This document shows, one piece after another, positions 50,497 through 57,649 of a stretch of 64,000 nt of DNA. This DNA comes from Actinokineospora fastidiosa (GTDB lineage: Bacteria; Actinomycetota; Actinomycetes; Mycobacteriales; Pseudonocardiaceae). Positions within the stretch are counted from its first letter, which is position 1; each line of letters opens with the position of its first letter. The position numbers were made by a program, and so were the translations under genes. Below the pieces are notes generated by a model that was not told where the DNA came from, did not search any database, and saw only the letters and a program-made list of their open reading frames with translations. Location: the NCBI RefSeq assembly GCF_014648415.1, contig NZ_BMRB01000004.1, positions 62,001-126,000 of the forward strand. The letters run 5' to 3'.

Positions 50497-51568
50497 GCCG
50501 CCCGGCCTGAGCGTCCGCCTCAAACTCACCCTCAGCTACGCCGGGTTCCTCATGGTGGCGGGCGGTCTGCTGCTCGCGGTCGTGTGGGTGTTCCTGCTGC
50601 GGTACGTGCCCGACGCCGGGCCCAGGGTGCGGGCTCCCGGGAGCGGGCCGGACCGCTCCGACCTGCTGCGGGCCTTCGCCCCGGCGGCGACGTGGGCGGT
50701 GGTGTTCCTGCTGGTGTTCGGCCTGCTGGGCGGCTGGATCCTCGCGGGCCGCATGCTCGCCCCGTTGAGCCGGATCACCGACGCCACGCGCATGGCCGCG
50801 AACGGGTCGCTGTCCCACCGCATCCGGCTGGAGGGCCGGGAGGACGAGTTCCGCGAGCTGGCCGACGTCTTCGATGCCATGCTCGCCCGGCACGAGGCGC
50901 ACATCGCCGAGCAGCAGCGGTTCGCGGCCAACGCCTCCCACGAGCTGCGCACCCCGCTGGCGATCATGCAGGCCCTGCTCGACGTCGCCCGCACCGACCC
51001 GAACGGCAACACCGCCGAGCTCGTCGACCGCCTCCACACCGTCAACGCCCGGGCGATCGAGCTCACCCAGGCGCTGCTCCTGCTCAGCCGCGCCGACCAG
51101 GGAATCATGACGCGGGAGCAGGTCGACCTGTCCCTCACCGCGGAAGAGGCGACCGAGACCCTGCTTCCGCTCGCGGAGAAGCACGGCGTCACCATCGAGA
51201 CGAGCGGCGATATGGCCCCCACCAGCGGTTCCCCAGCGCTCCTGCTGCAGATGACCATGAACCTCCTGCACAACGCCATCGTCCACAATCTCCCCGAGCG
51301 CGGCACGGTCCAGGTGAGCACCGCCGTCCGTCCCGGTTTCGTCATGCTCACCGTCGAGAACACCGGCGACAAGCTCAGCCCGCAGCTGGTCGCGACGCTC
51401 ACCGAGCCGTTCCAGCGCGGAACCGAACGCGTCCGCACCGACCACGCGGGTGTCGGCCTCGGGCTGGCGATCGTCAACCGGATCGTGCAGGCCCACGACG
51501 GAGCCCTCACCCTGGCTCCGCGTGCCGCAGGGGGTCTCCGCGTCATGGTGCGGCTACCGCGGGCCTGA
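50489..51568 (+). CDS. vanS: VanS-type sensor histidine kinase
   Basis: A 359-residue kinase. Two helices (~15-37 and ~67-86) bracket a short extracytoplasmic loop of about 30 residues. A HAMP segment follows (GRMLAPLSRITDATRMAANG). The HisKA domain has H151 (NASHELRTPLAIM), and the HATPase domain has LLHNAIVHNLP and GVGLGLAIVNRIV. A short loop of this kind is typical of VanS proteins of actinomycetes. It overlaps vanR by 8 bp. Its 3' end overlaps the convergent murG-like gene by 15 bp. It acts as kinase and phosphatase on VanR. Confidence 0.92.
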   Translation: MDRPPGLSVRLKLTLSYAGFLMVAGGLLLAVVWVFLLRYVPDAGPRVRAPGSGPDRSDLLRAFAPAATWAVVFLLVFGLLGGWILAGRMLAPLSRITDATRMAANGSLSHRIRLEGREDEFRELADVFDAMLARHEAHIAEQQRFAANASHELRTPLAIMQALLDVARTDPNGNTAELVDRLHTVNARAIELTQALLLLSRADQGIMTREQVDLSLTAEEATETLLPLAEKHGVTIETSGDMAPTSGSPALLLQMTMNLLHNAIVHNLPERGTVQVSTAVRPGFVMLTVENTGDKLSPQLVATLTEPFQRGTERVRTDHAGVGLGLAIVNRIVQAHDGALTLAPRAAGGLRVMVRLPRA

Positions 51569-52657
51569 CCTCCGGCGCTCGGTGATCGCGGCGAGCACGT
51601 GCCGGGCGAGGACGACGCCCGCGTCGACCGAGCGGGCCGCCGCGGCGCGGGCCGACATCGCCGCGACCCGGTCGGGGTCGGTGAGCACCGGGAGCAGGGT
51701 GGTCTCGATCCAGGCCGGGTCGAGGTCGGCGTCGTCGACCAGCAGCGCCCCGCCCGCCGCGACGACCGGCTCGGCGTTCAGCCGCTGCTCCCCGCCGCGC
51801 AGCGGCAGCGGCACGTACGCGGCGGGCAGGCCGACCGCGGCCAGCTCCGCGCACGTCATCGCCCCCGAGCGGCAGAGCGCGAAGTCGGCCGCCGCGTAGG
51901 CGTGGTGCATCTCGTCGACGTACGGGACGACGATGTAGGGCGGATCGCCGTCCGGCACGTCGACCACGTGGCGCGGCCCGGTGATGTGCAGCACCTGCAC
52001 GCCGCACGCGCGCAGCGCCCGCGCCGCGCCGGACACCGCCGCGTTGATCGTCCGGGCGCCCTGCGAGCCGCCGGTGACCATGAGGACCGGGCCGTCGGGG
52101 CGCAGGCCGAACCGCCGCCGGGCGGCGGCGCGCAGCGCGGGCCGGTCGAGCGTGGTGATCGCCCGCCGCAGCGGGATGCCGATGGCGGTGGCGTGCGCGA
52201 GCCGGACGCCCGGCGACGCGGTGAACACGTGCGTCGTCATCCGCGCCGCGAGCCGGTTGGCCACGCCGGGCCGGGCGTTCGCCTCGTGGACGACGATCGG
52301 CAGGCCCCGCCCGCGGGCGGCGAGGTAGGCGGGCAGGGCGACGTATCCGCCGAAGCCCACCACGGCCTCGGCCCGCACGCGGTCGAGCACCGACCCGGCC
52401 GCAAGCACGGCGTCGCGCAGCCTGCCGGGCGTCTGCAGCAGTGCCCGGTTCAGCCTGCGCGGCAACGGCGCGGGCGGGATGAGTTCGAGCGGGTAGCCGC
52501 GGGCCGGGATGAGCCGGGTGTCCAGGCCGCGGACGGTGCCGAGGGCGGTGATCCGCGCCGTGGGCGCCAGGCCGCGCAGCGCGTCGGCGAAGTTCATCGT
52601 GGGCTCGATGTGCCCGGCCGAGTGGCCGCCTGCGACGACGACGCACGGTGCGGTCAC
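51554..52657 (-). CDS. MurG-like UDP-GlcNAc:lipid I glycosyltransferase paralogue in the van operon
   Basis: A 367-residue GT-B transferase. The N-terminal GGHSAGHIEPTMNFADAL corresponds to the MurG GGTGGH lipid-binding loop with changes. VMVTGGSQGARTIN and SGAMTCAELAAVGLPAAYVP are the usual MurG blocks for the second domain and UDP-GlcNAc binding. GTG 52657 lies 12 bp after the vanX stop, with GGAGG between. Placed as the fourth gene of vanHAX, it may build lipid II from the D-Ala-D-Lac lipid I. Extra Mur enzymes occur in some actinomycete van loci. The loop change GGTGGH to GGHSAGH might alter acceptor choice. Confidence 0.88.
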   Translation of the reverse strand: MTAPCVVVAGGHSAGHIEPTMNFADALRGLAPTARITALGTVRGLDTRLIPARGYPLELIPPAPLPRRLNRALLQTPGRLRDAVLAAGSVLDRVRAEAVVGFGGYVALPAYLAARGRGLPIVVHEANARPGVANRLAARMTTHVFTASPGVRLAHATAIGIPLRRAITTLDRPALRAAARRRFGLRPDGPVLMVTGGSQGARTINAAVSGAARALRACGVQVLHITGPRHVVDVPDGDPPYIVVPYVDEMHHAYAAADFALCRSGAMTCAELAAVGLPAAYVPLPLRGGEQRLNAEPVVAAGGALLVDDADLDPAWIETTLLPVLTDPDRVAAMSARAAAARSVDAGVVLARHVLAAITERRRSGPR

Positions 52658-52669
52658 GCGGTCCTCCAG

Positions 52670-53284
52670 TCAGATAGCGGTGATGGGGAAATCGAAGTAG
52701 GTGTCCGGATAGGGCTCGTGTTCCAGGGTGTAGTGCCACCACTCGCAGTCGTACCGCGCGAAACCGCAGTCCTCCATGATGGAGCAGAGGTGCTGGCGGT
52801 TCTGCGCTTCCACCGCCGTGATGCCGCTGGCGCCGTGGTGGGAGACCGGGTCCATGAGGTCGTGGCCGCCGCCCATGGGGGCGAGTTCTCCCGTGGCCAG
52901 GTCGTAGAGCGTCAGGTCCACTGTGCTGCCTCGGCTGTGGCCCGACCTGGCGGCGACGTAGCCCTGCTCGAACATCGCGGCTCTGTCGAGGTTCGGGTAG
53001 TGCCGTTGCTTCGTGCGGCCGTCCTCCGGCTGCCTCGACCAGCGGACAAAGCAGTCCACGGCGCGCTGCGGGCGGTAGCCGTCCCAGAGGAGCAGGCCGA
53101 AGCCGAGGGACTCGGCCTTCTCCTGGGCGTCCCCGAGGGCCGCGCACAGCGCCTTCGTGCCGACGATGCGGTTGGCGAGGTAGCCGTCCACCGGTCTGCC
53201 GGTGAAGTTGTCCCAAGTGGCGTACTTGGCGTCCCAGCGTATCCCGGGCACCAGTTCGTCCACGAAGGCGAAGTCGTCCCTCAC
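52670..53284 (-). CDS. vanX: VanX D-Ala-D-Ala dipeptidase
   Basis: A 204-residue zinc dipeptidase that destroys D-Ala-D-Ala so that only D-Ala-D-Lac enters precursors. Residue numbers match the reference enzyme: zinc ligands H116 and D123 (SGHSRGSTVD) and H184, catalytic E181 (EWWHY), and R71 (WDGYRPQRAVD). The start is GTG 53284, in a GTGA overlap with the stop of vanA. It belongs to the tightly coupled vanH-vanA-vanX order and is followed by the murG-like gene. No signal peptide; cytoplasmic. Confidence 0.96.
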   Translation of the reverse strand: MRDDFAFVDELVPGIRWDAKYATWDNFTGRPVDGYLANRIVGTKALCAALGDAQEKAESLGFGLLLWDGYRPQRAVDCFVRWSRQPEDGRTKQRHYPNLDRAAMFEQGYVAARSGHSRGSTVDLTLYDLATGELAPMGGGHDLMDPVSHHGASGITAVEAQNRQHLCSIMEDCGFARYDCEWWHYTLEHEPYPDTYFDFPITAI

Positions 53285-54318
53285 TGGGGTTTCCCCGCCA
53301 GGGCCGACGAGATCAGCCGGTCGATCACCTCGGCGAGCGGCAGGCCCGCGGCCGCCATCATCCTGGGATAGCGGCTGTAGGAGGTCAGGCCCGGCAGGGT
53401 GTTCACCTCGTTGAGGACCACCTGTCCGTCGGCCTTGAGGAACAGGTCGACCCGCGCGATGCCCCGGCACCCGAGAGCGCGGTAGACGGCCTTCGCCGTC
53501 TCCTGCACGTACGCGCGCGACTCCGCCGGGATGTCGGCGGGGACGATGAACGTCGAGTTCTCCGAGCCGGTCTCCGGCGCGCTCTCCTGGTGGATCCGGA
53601 AGAACCCGTGGGAGAGCGCGACCCGGTCCACCTCGCCCACGATCAGCCCGTCGCCGTCGCCGAGGATGGCGCAGCCCACCTCGCTGCCGTCGACGGCCTC
53701 CTCGATCACCACCTTCGAGTCGTACTGCCGGGCGTCCTCGACCGCGGGCGCCAGCTCCTCCTCGCGGGCCACCTTGGTGACGCCGAAGGAGGAGCCGGAC
53801 CGGGCGGGCTTCACGAAGACGGGGTAGGCGAGCTGGTCGGGATCGGGCTTCTCGTCCGCGCCGACGGTCCAGAACCGCGGCGTCGCGATCCCCGCGCCCC
53901 TGACGACGAGGTACGTGAGGACCTTGTCCATGCACAGGGCGGAACTCTGGACATCGCAGCCCACGTAGGGGATGCCGGAGAGCTCCAGTAGGCCCTGCAT
54001 GGCCCCGTCCTCGCCCAGCCTGCCGTGCAGGACGGGCACCACGATGTCGAGCCTGATCGTCTCGTGTCGACCCTGATCCAGGACGAGCAGGCCGTGAACG
54101 CCTGCGTCGGGGGAGAGCACGGCGGGACGGCCGCCGGTCTCCCAGTCCGCGTCCGGGCCGTCGCAGAGCCGCCAGGCGCCGCTCCTGGTGATCCCGATGT
54201 AGTACGGCTCGTACTTCGCGGTGTCGAGGCTCTTCGCGACCTCGCGCGCGGATTTGACGGAGACGGGGTGTTCCTCGGAACGTCCCCCGAAGAGGATCCC
54301 GACCTTCAACCTATCCAT
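53281..54318 (-). CDS. vanA: D-Ala-D-Lac ligase (VanA class)
   Basis: A 345-residue ATP-grasp ligase. Family features are GILFGGRSEEHPVSVKSARE, PVLHGRLGEDGAMQGLLEL, FVKPARSGSSFGV, IEEAVDGSEVGCAIL and NEVNTLPGLTSYSRYPRMM. H243 in GFFRIHQE matches the His of VanA-type enzymes that favours lactate over D-Ala at the second site. The ATG at 54318 overlaps the vanH stop by 8 bp. It makes the depsipeptide that replaces D-Ala-D-Ala and lowers glycopeptide affinity. Confidence 0.96.
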   Translation of the reverse strand: MDRLKVGILFGGRSEEHPVSVKSAREVAKSLDTAKYEPYYIGITRSGAWRLCDGPDADWETGGRPAVLSPDAGVHGLLVLDQGRHETIRLDIVVPVLHGRLGEDGAMQGLLELSGIPYVGCDVQSSALCMDKVLTYLVVRGAGIATPRFWTVGADEKPDPDQLAYPVFVKPARSGSSFGVTKVAREEELAPAVEDARQYDSKVVIEEAVDGSEVGCAILGDGDGLIVGEVDRVALSHGFFRIHQESAPETGSENSTFIVPADIPAESRAYVQETAKAVYRALGCRGIARVDLFLKADGQVVLNEVNTLPGLTSYSRYPRMMAAAGLPLAEVIDRLISSALAGKPQ

Positions 54319-55327
54319 GGTGATTCCGGCTCTCAGACTTCAGGCAGTTGATGATGGAGTTCTCCACGGCGTCGCGCAGGGCGTGGTCCGTGTAGTAGGC
54401 GGTGTGCGGGCTGATGAGCACGTTCGGCAGGCTTTGCAGCCGCAGCAGCGACTCGCTCTCGATGGGCCTGTCCCTGTGGTCGGCGTAGAAGATCCCCTCT
54501 TCGCCTTCGAGGACGTCCAAGGCCGCGCCGCCCAGGCTGCCGTTCTCGAGCGCCGCGAGAAGGGCAGCGGTGTCGACGAGCGGGCCGCGGCCGGTGTTGA
54601 TGACGTACGCGCCCCGCTTCATCCGCTCGATGCGCCGCCGGTCGAGGAGGTGGTGGGTATCGGCGTACAGCGGCGCGTGGAGCGTGACGACGTCGCTGAG
54701 CTGGAGCAGGTCGTCAAGGGGGAGGTACCTGGCGGAGGCGCCGGGGCGGAGGTCGTGGGCCAGCACGCGGCAGCCGAACCCCCGCAGCCGGTCGATGACC
54801 GCCGCGCCGATGCGCCCTGTCCCGACCACGCCGACGGTCAGGTCGCGCAGCTCTCTCCCGGGCACGTCGTTGAGCCGGTAGTCGTGGACATCCGTGCGCC
54901 GGATGGTGGTCTTCGCGTCCCGGACCGCCATCAGCATCAGCATCAGCGTGTAGTCGGCGACACTGTCGGGCGAGTAGGCGACGTTCTCGACGCGGATACC
55001 GACGCTCTCCGCGTGCTTCACGTCGATGTGGTTGTAACCGATGCTCCGCGTGGAGATGTACGCGACCCCGGCCCGTGCGAGCGCGTCAAGCGTGCTGTTC
55101 CCGATGCGGACCTTGTGGCCGACGCTGACACACCGGTTCCCGGCCACGAGGTCGACGTTGCCCTCGGACACCGGCTCGTCGGTGAGCGTCGCCAGGACGC
55201 CGAACCGCGGCGCCAGCCGCCGGAACAGGACGGCCTCGTCCTGCCCGCACCCGTAAACCGTGATCCCCGTGGCCGAGGGCGATCGACCGGGGAACGCCGC
55301 CACTCGTGCCGGTTCGCTGTAGGCCAT
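54311..55327 (-). CDS. vanH: VanH D-lactate dehydrogenase
   Basis: A 338-residue D-2-hydroxyacid dehydrogenase that reduces pyruvate to D-lactate for the ligase. It has the Rossmann glycine motif VGVVGTGRIGAAV, substrate/catalytic RSIGYNHID, NTGRGPLVDTAALL and the catalytic His in LISPHTAYYT. The ATG at 55327 lies 7 nt after CTTGACT with no Shine-Dalgarno, suggesting a leaderless transcript. It is the first gene of the operon vanH-vanA-vanX-murG-like, and the overlaps imply translational coupling. Extended N-terminal residues 1-15 are not part of the core. Confidence 0.95.
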   Translation of the reverse strand: MAYSEPARVAAFPGRSPSATGITVYGCGQDEAVLFRRLAPRFGVLATLTDEPVSEGNVDLVAGNRCVSVGHKVRIGNSTLDALARAGVAYISTRSIGYNHIDVKHAESVGIRVENVAYSPDSVADYTLMLMLMAVRDAKTTIRRTDVHDYRLNDVPGRELRDLTVGVVGTGRIGAAVIDRLRGFGCRVLAHDLRPGASARYLPLDDLLQLSDVVTLHAPLYADTHHLLDRRRIERMKRGAYVINTGRGPLVDTAALLAALENGSLGGAALDVLEGEEGIFYADHRDRPIESESLLRLQSLPNVLISPHTAYYTDHALRDAVENSIINCLKSESRNHHG

Positions 55328-55334
55328 GCCGCCC

Positions 55335-55380
55335 AGTCAAGGCGATCGCGTGTTGCCAGCCCGTATCCGCTTTCCGATAC
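55335..55380 (-). promoter_or_regulatory. VanR-box/promoter block of vanH
   Basis: The dyad GTATCCGCTTTCCGATAC (55363-55380; arms GTATC and GATAC) is followed toward vanH by CTGGCAAC (complement of 55352-55359), 10 bp, CTTGACT (complement of 55335-55341) and 7 bp to the ATG. The identical layout upstream of vanY makes this the best candidate for VanR binding plus promoter. Confidence 0.75.
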
Positions 55381-55460
55381 GGCGACGATAAGTTACCGAT
55401 CGGTAGGCGCAACGGGCCTCGGCGCGGTCGCCCTGCCTGCCCGACAGCCCCCGACGCCGC

Positions 55461-55820
55461 TCACCGGAACTCGTGCACGACCTCGATCGGCCCGACCAGG
55501 TGCGCGTTGAACTCGTCCAGTTCCTCGGCCGGGACCCACAGCTCCAGGATGGTCTCGCCCCCGGCTTGCTGGACCGGGTACCGCCGCAGGAACTCGGACT
55601 CGACGCGGAAGCGGGTCACGTATCCCACCCCGTGATGCGGGACGTTCCACTCCTTGGCGATCTTGACCGCGTACTCCTCGTTGAGCACGGGGTAGAAGAT
55701 GGGCTGCTCGGGCAGCCGGGGCGGCCAAGAGCGCCAGCCGGACCGCCGGACGAGCTCCAACTCCTCCGGCCCGGTCGGCCGCCACAGCACAGTGGTCGGG
55801 GCCTGCTCGTTCTGCACCAC
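55461..55820 (-). CDS. ADP-ribosylation/crystallin J1-type small protein
   Basis: A 119-residue protein. GTG 55820 is preceded by GGAAGG at 6 nt. Family-like segments are LWRPTGPEELELVRRSG, WPPRLPEQPIFYPVLNEEYA, GVGYVTRFRVESEFLRRYPV and LWVPAEELDEFNAHLVGPIE. It resembles short proteins annotated ADP-ribosylation/crystallin J1 in actinobacteria. It has no membrane segment. It is the last gene of the minus-strand toxin locus, just after two larger ADP-ribosylglycohydrolase-fold proteins. A role in countering ADP-ribosylation or as an immunity-like factor is possible but unproven. Confidence 0.75.
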   Translation of the reverse strand: MVQNEQAPTTVLWRPTGPEELELVRRSGWRSWPPRLPEQPIFYPVLNEEYAVKIAKEWNVPHHGVGYVTRFRVESEFLRRYPVQQAGGETILELWVPAEELDEFNAHLVGPIEVVHEFR

Positions 55821-55915
55821 TGTGGACCTTCCGTTCTCGCTGATCGTGCGGGGCCTCGGAGCGTAGACAGCCGCCCGCGTCCGCGCCATGCGATTTCGGT
55901 CGGCCCGCCGCCGTC

Positions 55916-57637
55916 TCAGACCTCGACGGGGTCCGCGTCCGGCCAGTAGCGGCGGCGCCAGTTCTCGCGGTCGGACCGGCTCTCGCGCCAGATGCCGTGG
56001 AGGGCGAAGTTCTGGTACATGTCCTCGGCCATGGTCTCCAGGACGCCCAGGTGGGCCAGGGACGTGACCCAGGGGAGGCCCGCGATGCCGTGGCGGGCGC
56101 CCAGCAGAGCGCCGGTGATGGCGGCGGTCAACGGGCGGTTGCCGGAGTGGGTCACCGACGCCAGGAGGGCTGTCGTCGGGTCGTAGTCGCGCTTGGCTGC
56201 GGCGAGGAGGGCGCGGGACAGGACCGAGTCGGGGGAGTGGCCGTCGCCGAGGGAGTCCAGTTGGTCCTCGTCGTCCGCGCCGCGGTCGGCGCGCAGGTCC
56301 AGGATCGGTTGGGCCAGCGGGAAATCCTCGCCCGCGAGGTCGCGCAACGGGATGCAGGCGGGCCAGCGGAACTCGTGGTCCAGCATCTTGTGGAGCACCC
56401 GGACCAGCAGGTCGATGCTCGGGCCCGCGCCCTCGTCGACGACGGGGCCGCACAGCGACCTGGCCACCGCGACGCCGAAGTCCGGGGACTGGTGGACCCG
56501 GCCGTTGGCCGCGGCCGTGGCGGGCAGCGCCGTGGTGAGCAGGTCGGCGATCCCGGACAGCGGCGGCAGTTCCGCGCCGAGCACGGCCGTCAGCCAGCTC
56601 GGCTCCCCCTCGACGGGAAGCGTCGCGGGGATCGCGGTGACGCCGTCGGAGAAGTTGCGGATCACCGCCACCGACTGGGCCAGCAGGTGACGCGTCAGGA
56701 CGCCCCACCGCAACGGGACACCGTCGGGATGCCGCCCGGCCTCCGCGAGCAGCCCGACCGCCTCGCCGAGCGCGAAGCCGACATACGCGCCGGACAGCGC
56801 GAAGGCGGAGAAGACGCTGTTCGGCACCTGCTCGCCGAACTTGCCGAAGTTCCACGGCCGCGGCCGCGCCACGCCGTCCGCGTCGTACCGCTCGATCAGC
56901 CCCGCTGACCGCAGGTCGTCCGGCCAGCTCTCCGGCTGACCCGCCCGGCGCCGCTCCAGGTTGTCCCGCCAGACCCGCGCCGCCTTGCCGAAAACGCGCG
57001 CCTCGGCCACCGAGAAGCCCCGGCCGCCCGCGCGGGCCTTCTCCGCGGCCCGGTTCAGATCGGCGCAGGCCACGCCGGGCTCCAACTCGGGGAGCACCAG
57101 TTCGGCGGGCTCGACCTCCGGGGTGTCCGACTCCGGGGTCTCGAACAGCTCCGCGGAGCTGATCGGCCAGTTGAACGGCTTGCCGCCCAGCTCGATCACC
57201 GCGGAGTGGCGCCGATCGGCCGTGCGGCGCCACACCTTGAGCTGCGTGCGCACGACCTTGGGGTAGAGCCTGGGCACCCTGTCCAGCGAACCGGCCACCG
57301 GGACGGTCACCGGGCCTCGCGCGGAGTCGATCTCCGCGGGCAGGTACACCTCGCAGTCCAGGACGTGCCGCAGGAAGGTCTCGCGGGTGATCCACTGCCT
57401 GCGCAGGTAGCCGACGAGCAGTTCCAGCCGGTTCGCCGGGGCCGGGAACCCGATCCAGCGGTAGCCGTCCACGTAGTCGGGGTTCGGCCGGGCGGGGCCG
57501 TTGGGCAGCCACCGGGCGTCGACCGGCACCTGCTCCCAGCGCAGGATCGCGCGGACCGGGGTGGGCTCGCCGGGCAGCGCCTGCCCGTCCCACTCGGTGT
57601 CGACGACGGGGAGCTCCCCGTACACGATGTCGGGCAT
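55916..57637 (-). CDS. ADP-ribosylglycohydrolase-fold protein, degenerate (paralogue A)
   Basis: A 573-residue protein. The C-terminal ~320 residues have ADPRH-fold landmarks: FALSGAYVGFALGEAVGLLA and, near the end, LLASVTHSGNRPLTAAITGA. In active enzymes this last loop carries Asp residues (G-D-S-D-T type) for Mg2+; here it reads HSGNRPLT, so hydrolase activity is doubtful. The N-terminal ~250 residues are shared in pattern with the upstream paralogue (WEQVPVDARWLPNGPARPNP, then DYVDGYRWIGFPAPANRLEL). ATG 57637 is chosen with GGAG 5 nt upstream. It sits 12 bp after the other paralogue. Confidence 0.7.
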   Translation of the reverse strand: MPDIVYGELPVVDTEWDGQALPGEPTPVRAILRWEQVPVDARWLPNGPARPNPDYVDGYRWIGFPAPANRLELLVGYLRRQWITRETFLRHVLDCEVYLPAEIDSARGPVTVPVAGSLDRVPRLYPKVVRTQLKVWRRTADRRHSAVIELGGKPFNWPISSAELFETPESDTPEVEPAELVLPELEPGVACADLNRAAEKARAGGRGFSVAEARVFGKAARVWRDNLERRRAGQPESWPDDLRSAGLIERYDADGVARPRPWNFGKFGEQVPNSVFSAFALSGAYVGFALGEAVGLLAEAGRHPDGVPLRWGVLTRHLLAQSVAVIRNFSDGVTAIPATLPVEGEPSWLTAVLGAELPPLSGIADLLTTALPATAAANGRVHQSPDFGVAVARSLCGPVVDEGAGPSIDLLVRVLHKMLDHEFRWPACIPLRDLAGEDFPLAQPILDLRADRGADDEDQLDSLGDGHSPDSVLSRALLAAAKRDYDPTTALLASVTHSGNRPLTAAITGALLGARHGIAGLPWVTSLAHLGVLETMAEDMYQNFALHGIWRESRSDRENWRRRYWPDADPVEV

Positions 57638-57649
57638 GGTCACTCCAGG

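Noticed and set aside
49246..55327. Glycopeptide biosynthetic cluster
   Set aside because: No NRPS, P450 crosslinking, halogenase or glycosyltransferase genes of that kind are present; only resistance genes are seen.
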